From Labrus mixtus (Eukaryota; Chordata; Actinopteri; Labriformes; Labridae), in NCBI RefSeq assembly GCF_963584025.1, contig NC_083616.1, positions 26,461,328 to 26,525,327 of the forward strand: a stretch of 64,000 nt of DNA. The letters run 5' to 3'. The notes beneath the pieces were generated by a model that was given only the letters and a program-made list of their open reading frames with translations, was not told the origin of the DNA and searched no databases. Both the position numbers and the translations under genes were made by a program. Below are positions 1 to 64,000 of the stretch, in pieces; positions within the stretch are counted from its first letter, which is position 1; the number at the start of each line of letters is the position of its first letter.

Positions 1-3000
1 GTCTTGAAAGGCGGTGGCAAGACAAAAGCTTTTTATGATGATGGCACTAATCATTCTGACATGCTCGCCCTGCATGCTCGTAGAGGAGTTCCTGTTGAAA
101 GTTGCTATGAAATATTAAGAATTTTATGACCTTGATTAAAATGAATCAACTGAATTAGGACGTATTGTAAGGTTAGTAAAAAAGATTGATAGACGGTTCG
201 TTAATTATAGCTAGACAGCGTAATGTATTCTGTCCAGCAGAAGTGAGCCAAAAGATTGAGTTAAAAATCACTTTGCATTCGTCATGCACATACATGAGAA
301 GCAAGGGAGGCTTCCCGCAGCTAAATGTTGCAGTTGGATCTCAGTCTTTCAACAAAACGCACCAGCAGAGAGAGGAGAAAAGTCATAAAAAGTGACAGCT
401 AGTGATGGCCGGCCAGCTAGCCGGTCCTTCTAGGAGATAATTAATAGGTTTTCACTGGCAGATTTACAGACGGAGGCAGAGCGCAGACAGCGTTTGCTAT
501 GAGCTGCCCTTTCCTGAAAAAAAAAAAAAGCTGCTCTTTAACTTCGCTGCAGCAGAAAAGGTGTCCAGCTACAGCTCGCACATATATCCCCCTGCAAATA
601 CTCACAAGTACAACATGACCTCACAGAGTCATAGCGTCATACATGTGATGACAAAATGACCTTCGTTTCAAGGGCACATGATAACTGATGGTTAAAAAAA
701 AAGGTTGGGTTAACCGTATGTCTGCAGCAAGCTTCCATCAGACAAATTACTCAATTAATTCAACATCTTTGCTTGTAAAATCACACAAGCAGTGTACGTC
801 TGGAAATCAAATCCATCTTGTGGCAGCAGACAGAACAACCCTCACAGAGAAAAAGGCCCAAACAAATGAATACACACACAAACTCCAAAAATCAAACAGA
901 TCAGCATGTTTGTTTTTGTGCATGCATAACTGAAAGTCCTAAAGACTGATTTTATGAATCAGTGTGTGATGTCGTCAAATTGGTCTTGTCACCATGTTAA
1001 AAAACAAAGGTTAGAAAAAGGAATAGAAAAGAAGTAGAGAAAAGAAAAACAGTGGATAGAAGGTGATCACTTGTATTAAGATTTGGAGACATATTAGAGA
1101 ATGATCTGGATGGTTTTTCATTTATGATGAGTAGATTTTACTATAACACATTATTTCCATGGCTTGACATGGTACAGTGTATTCCTCTGTGTCTTAAACT
1201 TCTATTGCTTGTTCCCAAATCACACGTTAAAGAAGTTGACTGTTGTAATGGCTGGCATTCATCACCATTAACATGGGTAATGATTAAATCTCAAATACAG
1301 TTTCCTGATGCATACTTGCGCACACCGTTTGGAAATAAATCATTCCTTGTGATTCACTGGAAGTTAAACTCCATCTGGGTTCTCAGCTCTTTGTTTACAG
1401 CCTTTGGACCGAGGACTCGTTCCTGATATGAAGCTGTTGATTGACTCAGAGGCTCCTAGGTTTCAGGAACCCTCCGCTCTCTAACCGTTTGCCCTGCCAC
1501 TACATGGACGAGACACGGCCCCGCCCACTGGCACGGCATGTTTCATCACGGCAAAGCAGATGACAATAATGCAGTTTGTCTAAAATCAAAGATCAAAGAA
1601 ACTTTGGTACACCATGCAGTGAGTTAAACAGATTCAGAAACGAGAAATAGTCCAGATGCAGAAAATCAAATGCCTAGAGGCTTCTGCTCGTTACTTCTGT
1701 TTATATGTTTAACATTAACATCGCTGACATATTAAAGTGTAATCTATTCTAATATCATTCTTTATCACACCACTATAATCTGTGATAAACTTCAATCTTT
1801 GTTGTAGCAAAAGATATCAGAATTGTAGCCGCCAGAGAATTGTAAAGACTGAAGACTGTCACATTAAAATACTATCATCTTAAATCAGCATTTTCTTCTA
1901 TAACTTCGATCTGGCTCCTTCGGTTCATTGTTCAAAGGAGCAATGTGACAACTAGCATTTAAAATGGGTACTGCAGTCCAAATCCAAAACATCAGAGAGA
2001 GCTGTTTTTCATACAAATGCTAAAGTTAGATTGATGTATCTTAAAACATAGAGAGCAGAAGAGGATACACTCAACTGCACAAATACAACAGAGAAGTTTC
2101 AGTACCAAATTATGACAATTAATTGATGCAATTTGGACAGTGAGCAGGAGTCTGCTTGCAGATTTTGGTCTTAAAAAAAACAGAAATTATCAAATAATAG
2201 GCACCTAGTTCCATTTTAGTTGATGTGATATTGAAAGGATTGATATAACCATATTGTGGTGTAAGGTACTCTGACAACTGTATTAGATAAACTGTTGAAC
2301 TTTGTCAGTAGTAGCTCCTTTATGGGGTTGGTCTGCTCAATAGGTCTAATCAAAGTGAATCTCCAGACACGTCAGTGTTTTAGGGAAATGAACCTGTTCA
2401 TGTAGCTGTCTCTGAGGTTAGTCTGAGGTGTGAATACAAAAGAGCTCCATTTTTAAATTGCCTCCACAGTATTTTCACACAGTGCTGATTATAGTCAGTA
2501 CAAATAAGAAGACAGAACATAATAGGTGCTGCTGACAGGAACCACACAAGAGTGTTATCACAGTCATAAGAGGACAAGAGACGAACGAGGAAGAGTGAGA
2601 AAAAAACGAGATGCCAGTGCCAGAAAATGTACAAACAAACAGATGCCAAATGAGGCTGAGAAGTCAGTGGGTTGGACTGGCATCCCTCGCAACAGCGCCA
2701 TAACAGTGGCACATTATGGCGCTCAGGTCTGGCATAATGTCTGCATTTCACTGCTTTGATGGATCAGGTGACAAATCACAGATGTGTACATGACAGGCGA
2801 TGAAAAACGGTGCCGTATGGAGCATTTCTGTAGAGGTTCCAACAATCTAGCTTCCAAATTGTCGAGAGAAAAAAAAGCAGATGAAAGCAGCAATGTCTTC
2901 TGCATCCAAATCACTATATTTCATGAGTATAATTTGATCACCGCAAATACGCAAAGATGGAATGACTCCACGCCTCCCATCCTCGTCTACAGGGGCAAAT

Positions 3001-4333
3001 TTGTGAAAGCATTACACTTGTCTCTTAGCTGGATAGGAGTCAAAATAATTCCGCTATGACATTAAGCTGGCAGGAACAAGCAGTTTACATTAACAAAGAT
3101 GGAAAAGATGGGCTTTCTGGTGCCACGCCATGTATGTGTTATCGACGGGGTGACTTTGAGCCAACTATAAAAACCATCCACCCATTTGTTTCCTCTCTCT
3201 TTCTGTGGTCAGTCTTTCCTGTCACTCCGCCCTCTGCTGAATGTAGGAGACACAGAGAGAGAAGAAAAATAACAAAAAATAGAGAGTAAAACTTTTCAGT
3301 TCTGTGATGTGTCTTTAACCTTCCCAAAAAAAAAAAAAAGAAGGATTTTCTTGTGCTTGAAAGAGAATAAAAAAAATCTTCTTCAAAGGCAATTAGTCTT
3401 TAATTCATACCCTCCAAACAAATAATTTAAAAACACTCTACACTATTTTAATTATTCATCTTTAAAGTTTAGAAAAACAGAGAGCAAGAAAAAGAAAGTG
3501 TGACAGAGATAAAATTAGAAGAGCAAACTTTCCATTGCTCCATGTCTGAGAGCATGAGTTCCTTCTCTTACTAGTTATAAAGCATTACAGCATATACAAA
3601 CACGTTCCTGCATTCATATCTTTCTAATAGCTGAACATCCAGTGAAAAAATCTCTGAATATTTAAAGAAATAGTAAACTTTCTGGTTGTGCCAACTTGCA
3701 CACAACTTATAGAAGCGTTTCGGGGCAGGAAGTTGCCATGGTGATAATCTTTCAGTTTAATTTGGGAAAAGTATTCGGCCAGATTTCTGGTTTTGAACAT
3801 GCTTTAAACTATAAAAAAAAACAAAAAACAAGTGGCAATAAATGATCCATCCATCCATCATCTAAAGCGCTTGTCCTGTCAGGGGTAGCGAGGCACTGGA
3901 GCCGATCCCAGCTGTCATTGGGCGAGAGGCGAGGGACACTCTGGACTTGTCAATCAATCAATCAGAGAGCTGACATATAGAGACGGACAAACAATCACAC
4001 CCACGGGCAATTGAGAGTCACCAATTAATCTAATGACAGGACCATATCTTTGGATTGTGGGAGGGAGTCGGAGTACCTAGCAGGAGCTCAGGCATGCACA
4101 GGGAGAACTTGCAGACTCCACAGAGAAAGGCTCTGTCCGACCTCGGATTCGAACCAGGAGCCTTCTTGCTGTGGTTACAGCGTTTACGGAGCGTTTAGAG
4201 CGGGGAAAAAAAGTTTTAGAAGAATCAAGATTGTTCTAAAAAAAATGTTGAACGTGACATCAGGTAAAATTGCCAACAAACATTTAAATACACTGCCTGT
4301 TGATTTGTATATTTACAGGTCAGTGGCTCTTAC
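1..4333 (-). other. ccser1 intron 9, 5' part (continues left of window)
   Basis: This is non-coding sequence downstream of the exon 9 donor. Apart from the dispersed repeat at 3843-4195 and short A-rich runs I see no supported feature. A 42-codon plus-strand frame opens at the window edge and stops at 127-129 (VLKGGGKTKAFYDDGTNHS...). It reads somewhat protein-like but matches no family I know and could be chance. Confidence 0.6.
3843..4195 (+). repeat. Common teleost dispersed repeat, copy 1 (family D)
   Basis: It opens with tandem CATC units (ccatccatccatcatct). A characteristic run of phrases follows: cttgtcctgtcaggggtagc, ctgacatatagaga, cacgggcaatt, ttggattgtgggaggga, gcagactccacagagaaagg and gattcgaaccagga. 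I know this as a very abundant repeat in percomorph genomes, probably the 3' portion of a LINE or a SINE. Its class is not certain from memory. A second copy lies at 10700-11290. Confidence 0.7.
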
Positions 4334-57182
<52,849 letters not shown>

Positions 57183-57989
57183 CTAGAAGCTGAGGCAGAG
57201 TGGCACTGAGGAGACAAAGGAAACACAAAAAACTTTACTTAAAACATATTCATCAACATGTAGGTAAGAGAGCTCATGTCGCCAAAAGATTGTTCGTATT
57301 CAAAACATTACTTGTAAGCAAAACACAAATCCATACACAACTCAAAGACGGAGCAAATATTTTCATCATCGTCAAAGAATCATCACAAGCAGCTTTGGTG
57401 TACAGACGGTTGGAACTGAGAAATCACACATTAAGAGATCACATTTCCCACGTTGACTGAGCGCATACAAATAACTGCTGCATCTTTACCCTGCAGATGC
57501 TTCTGTTGCAAACGGTGTTGCTTATGTGATAGTTATTTGCCATTCAATTACTAGTACTACATGTGTTCATTCAAGCAGTGTTTCTAACCCTGTTGCTGCT
57601 GGAACATGTCCCTGAGATTAATGTGTGATGGAAATATTTCAGCATACACCTGCTTCGCTAATTTAAAGAGCAAAACCAACTCCTTCGACTTCAACAAAAG
57701 GTACACACTGGTTATATGCCTACTGTAGATGAGGTGCAGTTTTTTCGATACACGACGAGAATAAAGATGAGGCTAATGCCGCCAAAAAGGAGGGGGAAGA
57801 GTCCCCACAAAGAAAAGCTAAACTTGTCCTGCGTTTATCTGGTACTTACATCCACTTAATGTCCTTTCCATTCTGACATACTAAACAAATAAAACCCAGC
57901 TTTTTTTTTTTTTTTTTGATGAGGTAAAAAAAAATACCTGATGTTCACCAAAACGCAATGTTGGCCAAAATGCCGAGAGGTCATATATA

Positions 57990-58208
57990 CAGTGGGTACG
58001 GAAAGTATTCAGACCCCTTTACATTTTTCACTCTTTGTTTCATTGCAGCCATTTGCTAAAATCAAAAAAGTTCATTTTATTTCTCATTAATGTACACTCA
58101 GCACCCCATCTTGACAGAAAAAAAAACAGAAATGTAGAAATTTTTGCAAATTTATTAAAAAAGAAAAACTGAAATATCACATGGTCATAAGTATTCAGAC
58201 CCTTTGCT
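57990..58208 (+). repeat. Tc1 left terminal inverted repeat
   Basis: 219 bp. The outer motif gaaagtattcagacccc is near the tip and the inner motif cataagtattcagaccc is at about 58185-58201. The transposase stop codon is at its inner boundary. Confidence 0.92.
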
Positions 58209-59248
58209 CAGTATTGAGTAGAAGCACCCTTTTGAGCTAGTACAGCCATGAGTCTTCTTGGGAATGATGCAACAAGTTTTTCACACCTGGATTTGGGGAT
58301 CCTCTGCCATTCTTCCTTGCAGATCCTCTCCAGTTCTGTCAGGTTGGATGATGAACATTGGTGGACAGCCATTTTCAGGTCTCTCCAGAGATGCTCAAGT
58401 GGGTTTAGGTCAGGGCTCTGGCTGGGCCAGTCAAGAATGGTCACAGAGTTGTTCCGAAGCCACTCCTTTGTTATTTTAGCTGTGTGCTTAGGGTCATTGT
58501 CTTGTTGGAAGGTGAACCTTTGGCCCAGTCTGAGGTCCTGAGCACTCTGGAAGAGGTTTTCTTCCAGGATATCTCTGTACTTGGCCGCATTCATCTTTCC
58601 TTCAATTGCAACCAGTCGTCCTGTCCCTGCAGCTGAAAAACACCCCCATAGCATGATGCTGCCACCACCATGTTTCACTGTTGGGATTGTATTGGGCAGG
58701 TGATGAGCAGTGCCTGGTTTTCTCCACACATACCGCTTAGAATTAAAGCCAAAAAGTTCAATCTTGGTCTCATCAGACCAGAGACTCTTCTGTCTCATAG
58801 TCTGGGAGTCCTTCATGTGTTTTTTGGCAAACTCTATGCGGGCTTTCATATGTCTTGCACTGAGGAGAGGCTTCCGTCGGGCCACTCTGCCATACAGCCC
58901 CGACTGGTGGAGGGCTGCAGTGATAGTTGACTTTGTGGAACTTTCTCCCATCTCCCTACTGCATCTCTGGAGCTCAGCCACAGTGATCTTTGGGTTCTTC
59001 TTTACCTCTCTCACCAAGGCTCTTCTCCCACGATTGCTCAGTTTGGCTGGACGGCCAGGTCTAGGAAGAGTTCTGGTCGTCCCAAACTTCTTCCATTTAA
59101 GGATTATGGAGGCCACTGTGCTCTTAGGAACCTTGAGTGCTGCAGAAATTCTTTTGTAACCTTGGCCAGATCTGTGCCTTGCCACAATTCTGTCTCTGAG
59201 CTCCTTGGGCAGTTCCTTCGACCTCATGATTCTCATTCGCTCTGACAT
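58208..59248 (-). CDS. Tc1-type DD34E transposase, 346 aa, intact
   Basis: This enzyme cuts and joins Tc1 ends at TA sites. Residues about 10-60 form the first helix-turn-helix (paired-like) DNA-binding domain. LPRPGRPAKLS at 61-71 is the GRPR-like minor-groove motif, and residues 75-130 form the second helix-turn-helix. The catalytic triad is visible as D159 (SLWSDETKIELFG), D250 (FTFQQDNDPKH) and E285 (SPDLNPLEHLW), with 34 residues between the last two. The glycine-rich box KHGGGSIMLWGCFS is at 192-205. Length is normal for the family (about 340). The start could instead be M5 or M8, since many Tc1 proteins begin near MRSKEL. The start is not upstream of 59248 because the inverted repeat region follows. 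No stop, frameshift or lost catalytic residue is seen. Confidence 0.95.
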   Translation of the reverse strand: MSERMRIMRSKELPKELRDRIVARHRSGQGYKRISAALKVPKSTVASIILKWKKFGTTRTLPRPGRPAKLSNRGRRALVREVKKNPKITVAELQRCSREMGESSTKSTITAALHQSGLYGRVARRKPLLSARHMKARIEFAKKHMKDSQTMRQKSLWSDETKIELFGFNSKRYVWRKPGTAHHLPNTIPTVKHGGGSIMLWGCFSAAGTGRLVAIEGKMNAAKYRDILEENLFQSAQDLRLGQRFTFQQDNDPKHTAKITKEWLRNNSVTILDWPSQSPDLNPLEHLWRDLKMAVHQCSSSNLTELERICKEEWQRIPKSRCEKLVASFPRRLMAVLAQKGASTQY

Positions 59249-59407
59249 GCACTGTGAGCTGTAAGGTCTTATATAGACAGGTGTGTGCCTTTCCTAATCA
59301 AGTCCAATCAGTTTAATTAAACACAGCTGGACTCCAATGAAGGAGCAGAACCATCTCAAGGAGGATCAGAAGAAATGGACAGCATGTGAGTTAAATATGA
59401 GTGTCAC

Positions 59408-59625
59408 AGCAAAGGGTCTGAATACTTATGATCATGTGATATTTCAGTTTTTCTTTTTTAATAAATTTGCAAAAAATTCTACATTTCTGTTTTTTTTCTG
59501 TCAAGATGGGGTGCTGAGTGTACATTAATGAGAAATAAAATGAACTTTTTTGATTTTAGCAAATGGCTGCAATGAAACAAAGAGTGAAAAATGTAAAGGG
59601 GTCTGAATACTTTCCGTACCCACTG
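59408..59625 (-). repeat. Tc1 right terminal inverted repeat
   Basis: 218 bp, the reverse complement of the left repeat apart from about three differences. It lies 5' of the transposase frame and would contain its promoter. Confidence 0.92.
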
Positions 59626-60502
59626 TATATACGAAGAGAGCATATATTTTATTTCAGACTTACGTGATATAGAAAAAGTCTGTTCAAGGGCGTGATAACT
59701 ACAGGTTTAAAACCTGCAGGGCTCGGCTTCTCTCAACATGCCACATATTACACTTGACATTTATGTGACAGCTAAATCATCAAGAGACAGGACTGACCCA
59801 GAGGGCAAGAGAAAGAGAGGCCGAGGCAGAAGGAGGGAAAGTAGTATTTCCTACAAATTTTTTTTTTGCACTTTTGAAAGTGGTTACATGTCGGTATTAA
59901 AAAGTGGACGTAGAAAGTGTTGCCAATGTTCTCACATGTATTTCAGGTTTTCCTGTTGGTTTAATCAGTAGGTTAGTTAGTAAGCACATCATGCAAAATA
60001 AGACAAAAAGCAAAGTGGCAGATCTATCTAAAGAGACCCCATGCCCCACACAAGATCCATGACAGAAGAGAAGAAATCAGCAGTAACATCAAACATGGGG
60101 GTGATCGCTTCAAACACGCAATGCAAGCGAAGACCTGACCTCTGCAGGTTAAGTCACAGGTTAAAGAGAGACATTCATGTACTCACCGTTTCATTGTTTT
60201 CTGCAATGAATTAGCCAAACAGTGATAACGTGGTCCTCCACATGTTGAAGACACAGCCTCTATGAAAGCAACCCAAGTGTTTTATTTTCGATCTCTGTGT
60301 AATAAGCTTACATTAACACCCTTTACTTCAGTGGCTTACAGAATGATTGTGTCACCTCCTGTAAGGTAAATTTGAACAAGTTCTAAACACACATGGTGTA
60401 GGTCCTACTCTGAAGCCTCGCTGTAGTGTGAAAAAGGTGAGTAAACATTGTCAAAGTCAGAGGAGGCTTATAACGTTTACAGATATGTCACAGTTAATAT
60501 AC

Positions 60503-60774
60503 TAGGGCTGCACAATTTATCACAATTTGTATCGTTATCGAGGCATGAGCATTCGCAATAAACACATCCTGAAAGTCTGAACTATCTTATCACAATTATT
60601 AACTATATCAATTTTTATATGGCCAAGTCATTTCTTCTCACTCGGCAAGGTGTACATTTTCTCTGTTGGATGGAGGCCTGGGGTATTACGTTCATGCTTT
60701 CATACCATTTTTATGCAGTCAGATGAAGCTGAAGCTAGTTATCAGCTGCCCTCAGATTAATTGGTGCGACTCTA
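60503..60774. mobile_element. Possible hAT-like MITE with TAGGGCTGCAC ends
   Basis: Left end TAGGGCTGCACAATTTATC. The right end reads on the minus strand TAGAGTCGCACCAATTAATC, an imperfect inverted match. The flanking octamers do not agree, so either the ends or the duplication have decayed. Confidence 0.4.
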
Positions 60775-60963
60775 GAGGAGAAATAAATAAATAAAAACTG
60801 TGCGTTTCTTTTATCCTGGAGAGATATGTTGCAAACACAGCAGGTATTAAAAACAGCAGAAAACAGCCATTTTTGTTTATCCCAATCCCTTTACTTCTGC
60901 AATATTGAACAATGTTACAGCACATTGCATATTTTTCTCACATTGTGCAGGCCTACTTTACAG

Positions 60964-60999
60964 ACACACACGCACACACACACACACACACACACGCAC

Positions 61000-61054
<55 letters not shown>
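60964..61054. repeat. (CA)n microsatellite with CG interruptions
   Basis: 91 bp of CA units with three CGCA variants in the left half. Confidence 0.96.
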
Positions 61055-61056
<2 letters not shown>

Positions 61057-61989
61057 TCTTCTGTTATGCTCAGTGTGTCCTGGATCACTTCAAGCCGTCT
61101 ACACCAGTCAAAACACAGTACACATTCCAGACTCTCTCTGTAGATGAACCATCAGTATGTACTGGCTTTTAGCTCGTTATCAAAACCCGCTCGCCTTGTG
61201 ACCCGGTCAAGGCACGCTGACCTGGCACATTTAGACAGTGGAAGACCTTATAATTAATTATACAGAGATTAAAACAGATTGAGAACATCTCTGTTAAGCA
61301 ATGGCTTAGAGGTGCCAGGCCTTGTGGGAAGCACGATGACAGTTTTTACACTCACATTGCTGACCTGATGCTGCTGCCGTGGCATTAACACACTTCTCTT
61401 CAGTCTAATTTAATGATAAAGTGAAGGTAATCCCTCGAGGAGTCGGCCCCAGGCTAAAGCTGAACAGAAGCACAAAAAGAGAAGTGGAGAGCTGCACTGA
61501 TGCAGTGTGTTTACTTTCCCACCCTACAAAAGAGAAACTGTCTACCTGTGACTGGGAAGTAGACAGTATCCCAGTTCCTCTTTTTTCTGTAGCTAGTACT
61601 GTAGCTGAATACAAAAGACAACACTTTGGTTTGCTGTGTTTGCCTGACTTCCATTTTAAAAGGAACATAACTGAAATGTTCACATGCAGGTCTCTAAAGA
61701 GCTTACCGTCCAAATGATTTTATTTGAAACATCATTCATCCTCTGTTGCTTTTATATATTTACCAGATTTAATTTATTCACCCTTTTTTATCTTCATTTT
61801 CGTTTTAATGACCTGTGATGTGTTTGTTGTCTTCCTTACTTTTATATTATGGTCATAAGCTTGTTGACTTTCTCTTGTATTTAATATTTTTTTAATTGTA
61901 TTAGTCAAGTTTTATAGCTTTAACTAACTTTTGGGACCTGCCTGTTGAATCTTTTCTTATTACTTTTATTTGCATTTATATTGTTTCTG

Positions 61990-62120
61990 CAGACTTCTCT
62001 TTGTTGATGTTTATTTTGTTATTGTCCTCCTGACTTCCTGCCTTTGCTTTGTCCGACAAAGCACTTCGTAAACATCTGTTTTTAAAAAATGTTATGTAAA
62101 TAAACTTATTATTATTATTC
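61990..62120 (+). repeat. LINE/SINE 3'-tail-like fragment
   Basis: The phrase ctttgtccgacaaagcactt, then gttatgtaaataaacttatt and a short ATT repeat, resembles the tail of a fish retroposon (...gtgctatataaataaagtt attatta). No coding remnant is present. Confidence 0.35.
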
Positions 62121-64000
62121 ACAGGTAGAGGGGGTCAAATTAAAAATAGAACTTAGACAGCAGGTTTTATTTTATTACTTTTTAGTTGTTGTTTTTTTTG
62201 CTTTTAACAATACATTTACTCACCTTGTGTGGTCCTGTTAGGAAGTCAGGACCACACAAGCAGAAACAATGCTCAGGTCAGGTGTGAACATAAATCACGT
62301 TAATTCAATGAATAAAATATTTTGTGCCTTTCTTTTGAAGGGGCGGGAGGTTGCGTTGGGGAGGCTGTCCGCACCTCCAAATGACTGGAAGGAGAAACAC
62401 TGGCTCTGTGGTTTTTGCATCAACCTGACTCTAAACACAAGGTAGAGTTAATATTTATCACAACAGAAGACATTCACAGCTTCACTTCTAAAAGTACACG
62501 TGCAACAGTTCTGGAGGAGGAAATATAATTTGTATGTTCACAGATGGCTACTCGCTGCTTATGTGAAGTCTTTTTCACCTCCTGACATCAGAGCCATCCG
62601 TCCGCTTCAGTCACAATCTGTTGAGCTGTTAGCAAGCATACAACACAAAATACGCTCATACATTGTTTGAAATCAATAGCTGGAGGGAGCTAAGAAAAGC
62701 GTCTTGCTGAGCCTTCTTTCACAATGATCTTTGCATATGCTAAAGCCAAACAAATCAGCTCAGCTTTAAGTCCTCCAGCACTTCTTCTGTGCAGTTCACA
62801 TTGTCTTATCAACGCTGCAGCCTGAGTTTACACGAGTTATATAATAAAATATAAGGCTGATAAGGGTCCAAATTCCAGTCTCAGTACTTTTCTATGTTCT
62901 CACACACATGATTATCTGTAAGTTAAAAATAATAGAAAGGTGTGGTATAGGGTGTGAACAACTGGGTGTTGCCTATAAAACCGGTTTACCATGGAATAAT
63001 AACCACATGTTACATGCAACCGGGATCTTTTACTACACGTGATGAGAGCAACGCTGAAAAGTCCCGTCTGATAATCACAGTTGTGTTGGTTTCGTTGGCG
63101 ACTGATAAGGAATCTTAATGTTGCTCAACACACTGGATCCAGCAAACACTCTGAAGGCTAAGTAGCAGTTTAAACCAGAAGGCATTTTCTTTAAGAAGGT
63201 GTCGACTCTAATGGAGTGGCGGTTTATTCAATCAAAACCAATATAACCCGTTATTTATGACATACGTCTGCATTGAGACTGAACTAACACGACGGGGCAT
63301 GACAGGACAAGACATGAATGATACAGTTCTGCTTTTGATCTGCGTTATAGTTTTTTTATTCTCTCGCCATTTCTATCGCCATGCACAAAAACACCAATTT
63401 CCTAAATCTGATTCTGACCCTGACATCAACACACCGAAATATAGTCACACCATTAGGTGATTCAAAAGAAATGTTCACACAGGGAGAGAAACACTGTTCA
63501 TGTGGATGACCACCAAACAGAGATACTGTTAATATCACTCAGATAAATTAAACACCACATTACAGTAAGATTAATCTCAGATTACTAATCCATCTTCACT
63601 TTATTAATGCCACAATGACATTTAACTTAGCCTTTACAACAAGTGTATTCAGTTTGAGTCTCATTTCTGAAATGGATCCAAAATGTCACGACTTATTTCA
63701 GACAAAACAAAACAGCTAACTGTCTCCATACAAGTGAGGAAGTATGTTTGCACTAGGCATCAGATGGTTATACATAGATGTCAGAAACAAAATAATGATT
63801 TACTTTTGAGTTTGAACAATGTTCACTTCTTAGAAAAGTTAATTTTCCATCCTGAAGCGAGGACACATGACCAAAAACAACAACAAGCTAGTGCAGGACA
63901 CCGTTTTTTTAACCTTGGTCTCAACATGTAATAGCGAGGGCCTTAGGAAGAAAGGGTACAAAACTTCAAGCTGCACAACCCTTCACGTGAACGTTTAATT

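Larger units (their letters stand above)
57990..59625 (-). mobile_element. Apparently complete Tc1-family DNA transposon, 1636 bp
   Basis: The ends are CAGTGGGTACGGAAAGTATT and its reverse complement, each next to a TA (57988-57989 and 59626-59627), the Tc1/mariner target duplication. Inverted repeats span 57990-58208 and 59408-59625 and differ at only about three positions (one A-run length change and two substitutions). Each repeat contains an outer and an inner copy of a similar motif (AAGTATTCAGACCCCTTT and AAGTATTCAGACCCTTTG), the IR/DR arrangement in which the transposase binds two sites per end. The single transposase gene between them is open. The element lies 784 bp 5' of ccser1 exon 2, in the same orientation. 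Confidence 0.95.
57206..64000 (-). other. Sequence 5' of the first coding exon (intron 1 and possibly upstream)
   Basis: Because exon 2 begins at a splice acceptor, this should be intron 1 of ccser1, at least near the exon. It contains the Tc1 transposon, a hAT-like MITE candidate, a CA microsatellite and a LINE-tail-like fragment. I could not identify the non-coding first exon, a CpG-rich promoter or a TATA box. 62130-64000 shows nothing assignable. Confidence 0.6.

Noticed and set aside
2398..2751. 117-codon minus-strand frame
   Set aside because: No domain, no neighbouring splice signals in phase with ccser1, and a mixture of hydrophobic and random segments typical of chance frames.
58248..59159. 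Plus-strand frames of 73-149 codons opposite the transposase
   Set aside because: Mirror frames of a highly conserved Tc1 transposase.

Overview
The window is intronic and exonic DNA from a ray-finned fish, probably a spiny-rayed (percomorph) teleost. This inference rests on vertebrate-type GT-AG introns, dense CA/GT microsatellites, several tRNA-derived SINE families, Tc1 and hAT-like DNA transposons, and a coding sequence that reads as the vertebrate protein CCSER1. The species is not identifiable from this alone.

There is one host gene, on the minus strand: ccser1 (coiled-coil serine-rich protein 1, formerly FAM190A). Eight coding exons can be placed to the base, from the ATG at 57182 leftward to an exon ending at 4334. 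In transcript order they are 56190-57182, 55015-55429, 53440-53624, 44881-44971, 42082-42184, 22900-23074, 16898-16975 and 4334-4411. All seven internal introns are GT-AG. The split codons agree in phase across every junction, giving 2118 nt or 706 codons without a stop. The last one or two coding exons (the C-terminal end) and the 3' UTR lie beyond the left edge. A 5' non-coding exon should lie to the right of 57205, in or beyond the window, but I could not place it.

The rest is introns and upstream sequence filled with repeats. 1-16.9 kb holds two copies of a common teleost dispersed repeat (the second split by an hAT-like MITE with an 8-bp target duplication) and a 235-bp pure AC tract. 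16.9-23 kb holds a MITE with 14-bp inverted ends and a complete 430-bp solo LTR flanked by GCAGT. 23-42 kb holds SINEs and hAT-like MITEs. 42-53 kb holds four copies of a second SINE family and a third-family SINE in which a 41-bp unit carrying a Pol III B box has expanded to eight copies. 57.99-59.63 kb is an apparently complete Tc1-family transposon, 1636 bp, with an intact 346-residue DD34E transposase and nearly identical ~219-bp inverted repeats, inserted about 0.8 kb upstream of the first coding exon.

I found no CRISPR array, no genuine tRNA or rRNA gene, no second protein-coding host gene and no new multi-gene system. The points most worth following are the young Tc1 copy, the B-box minisatellite, the nested hAT insertion and the solo LTR.
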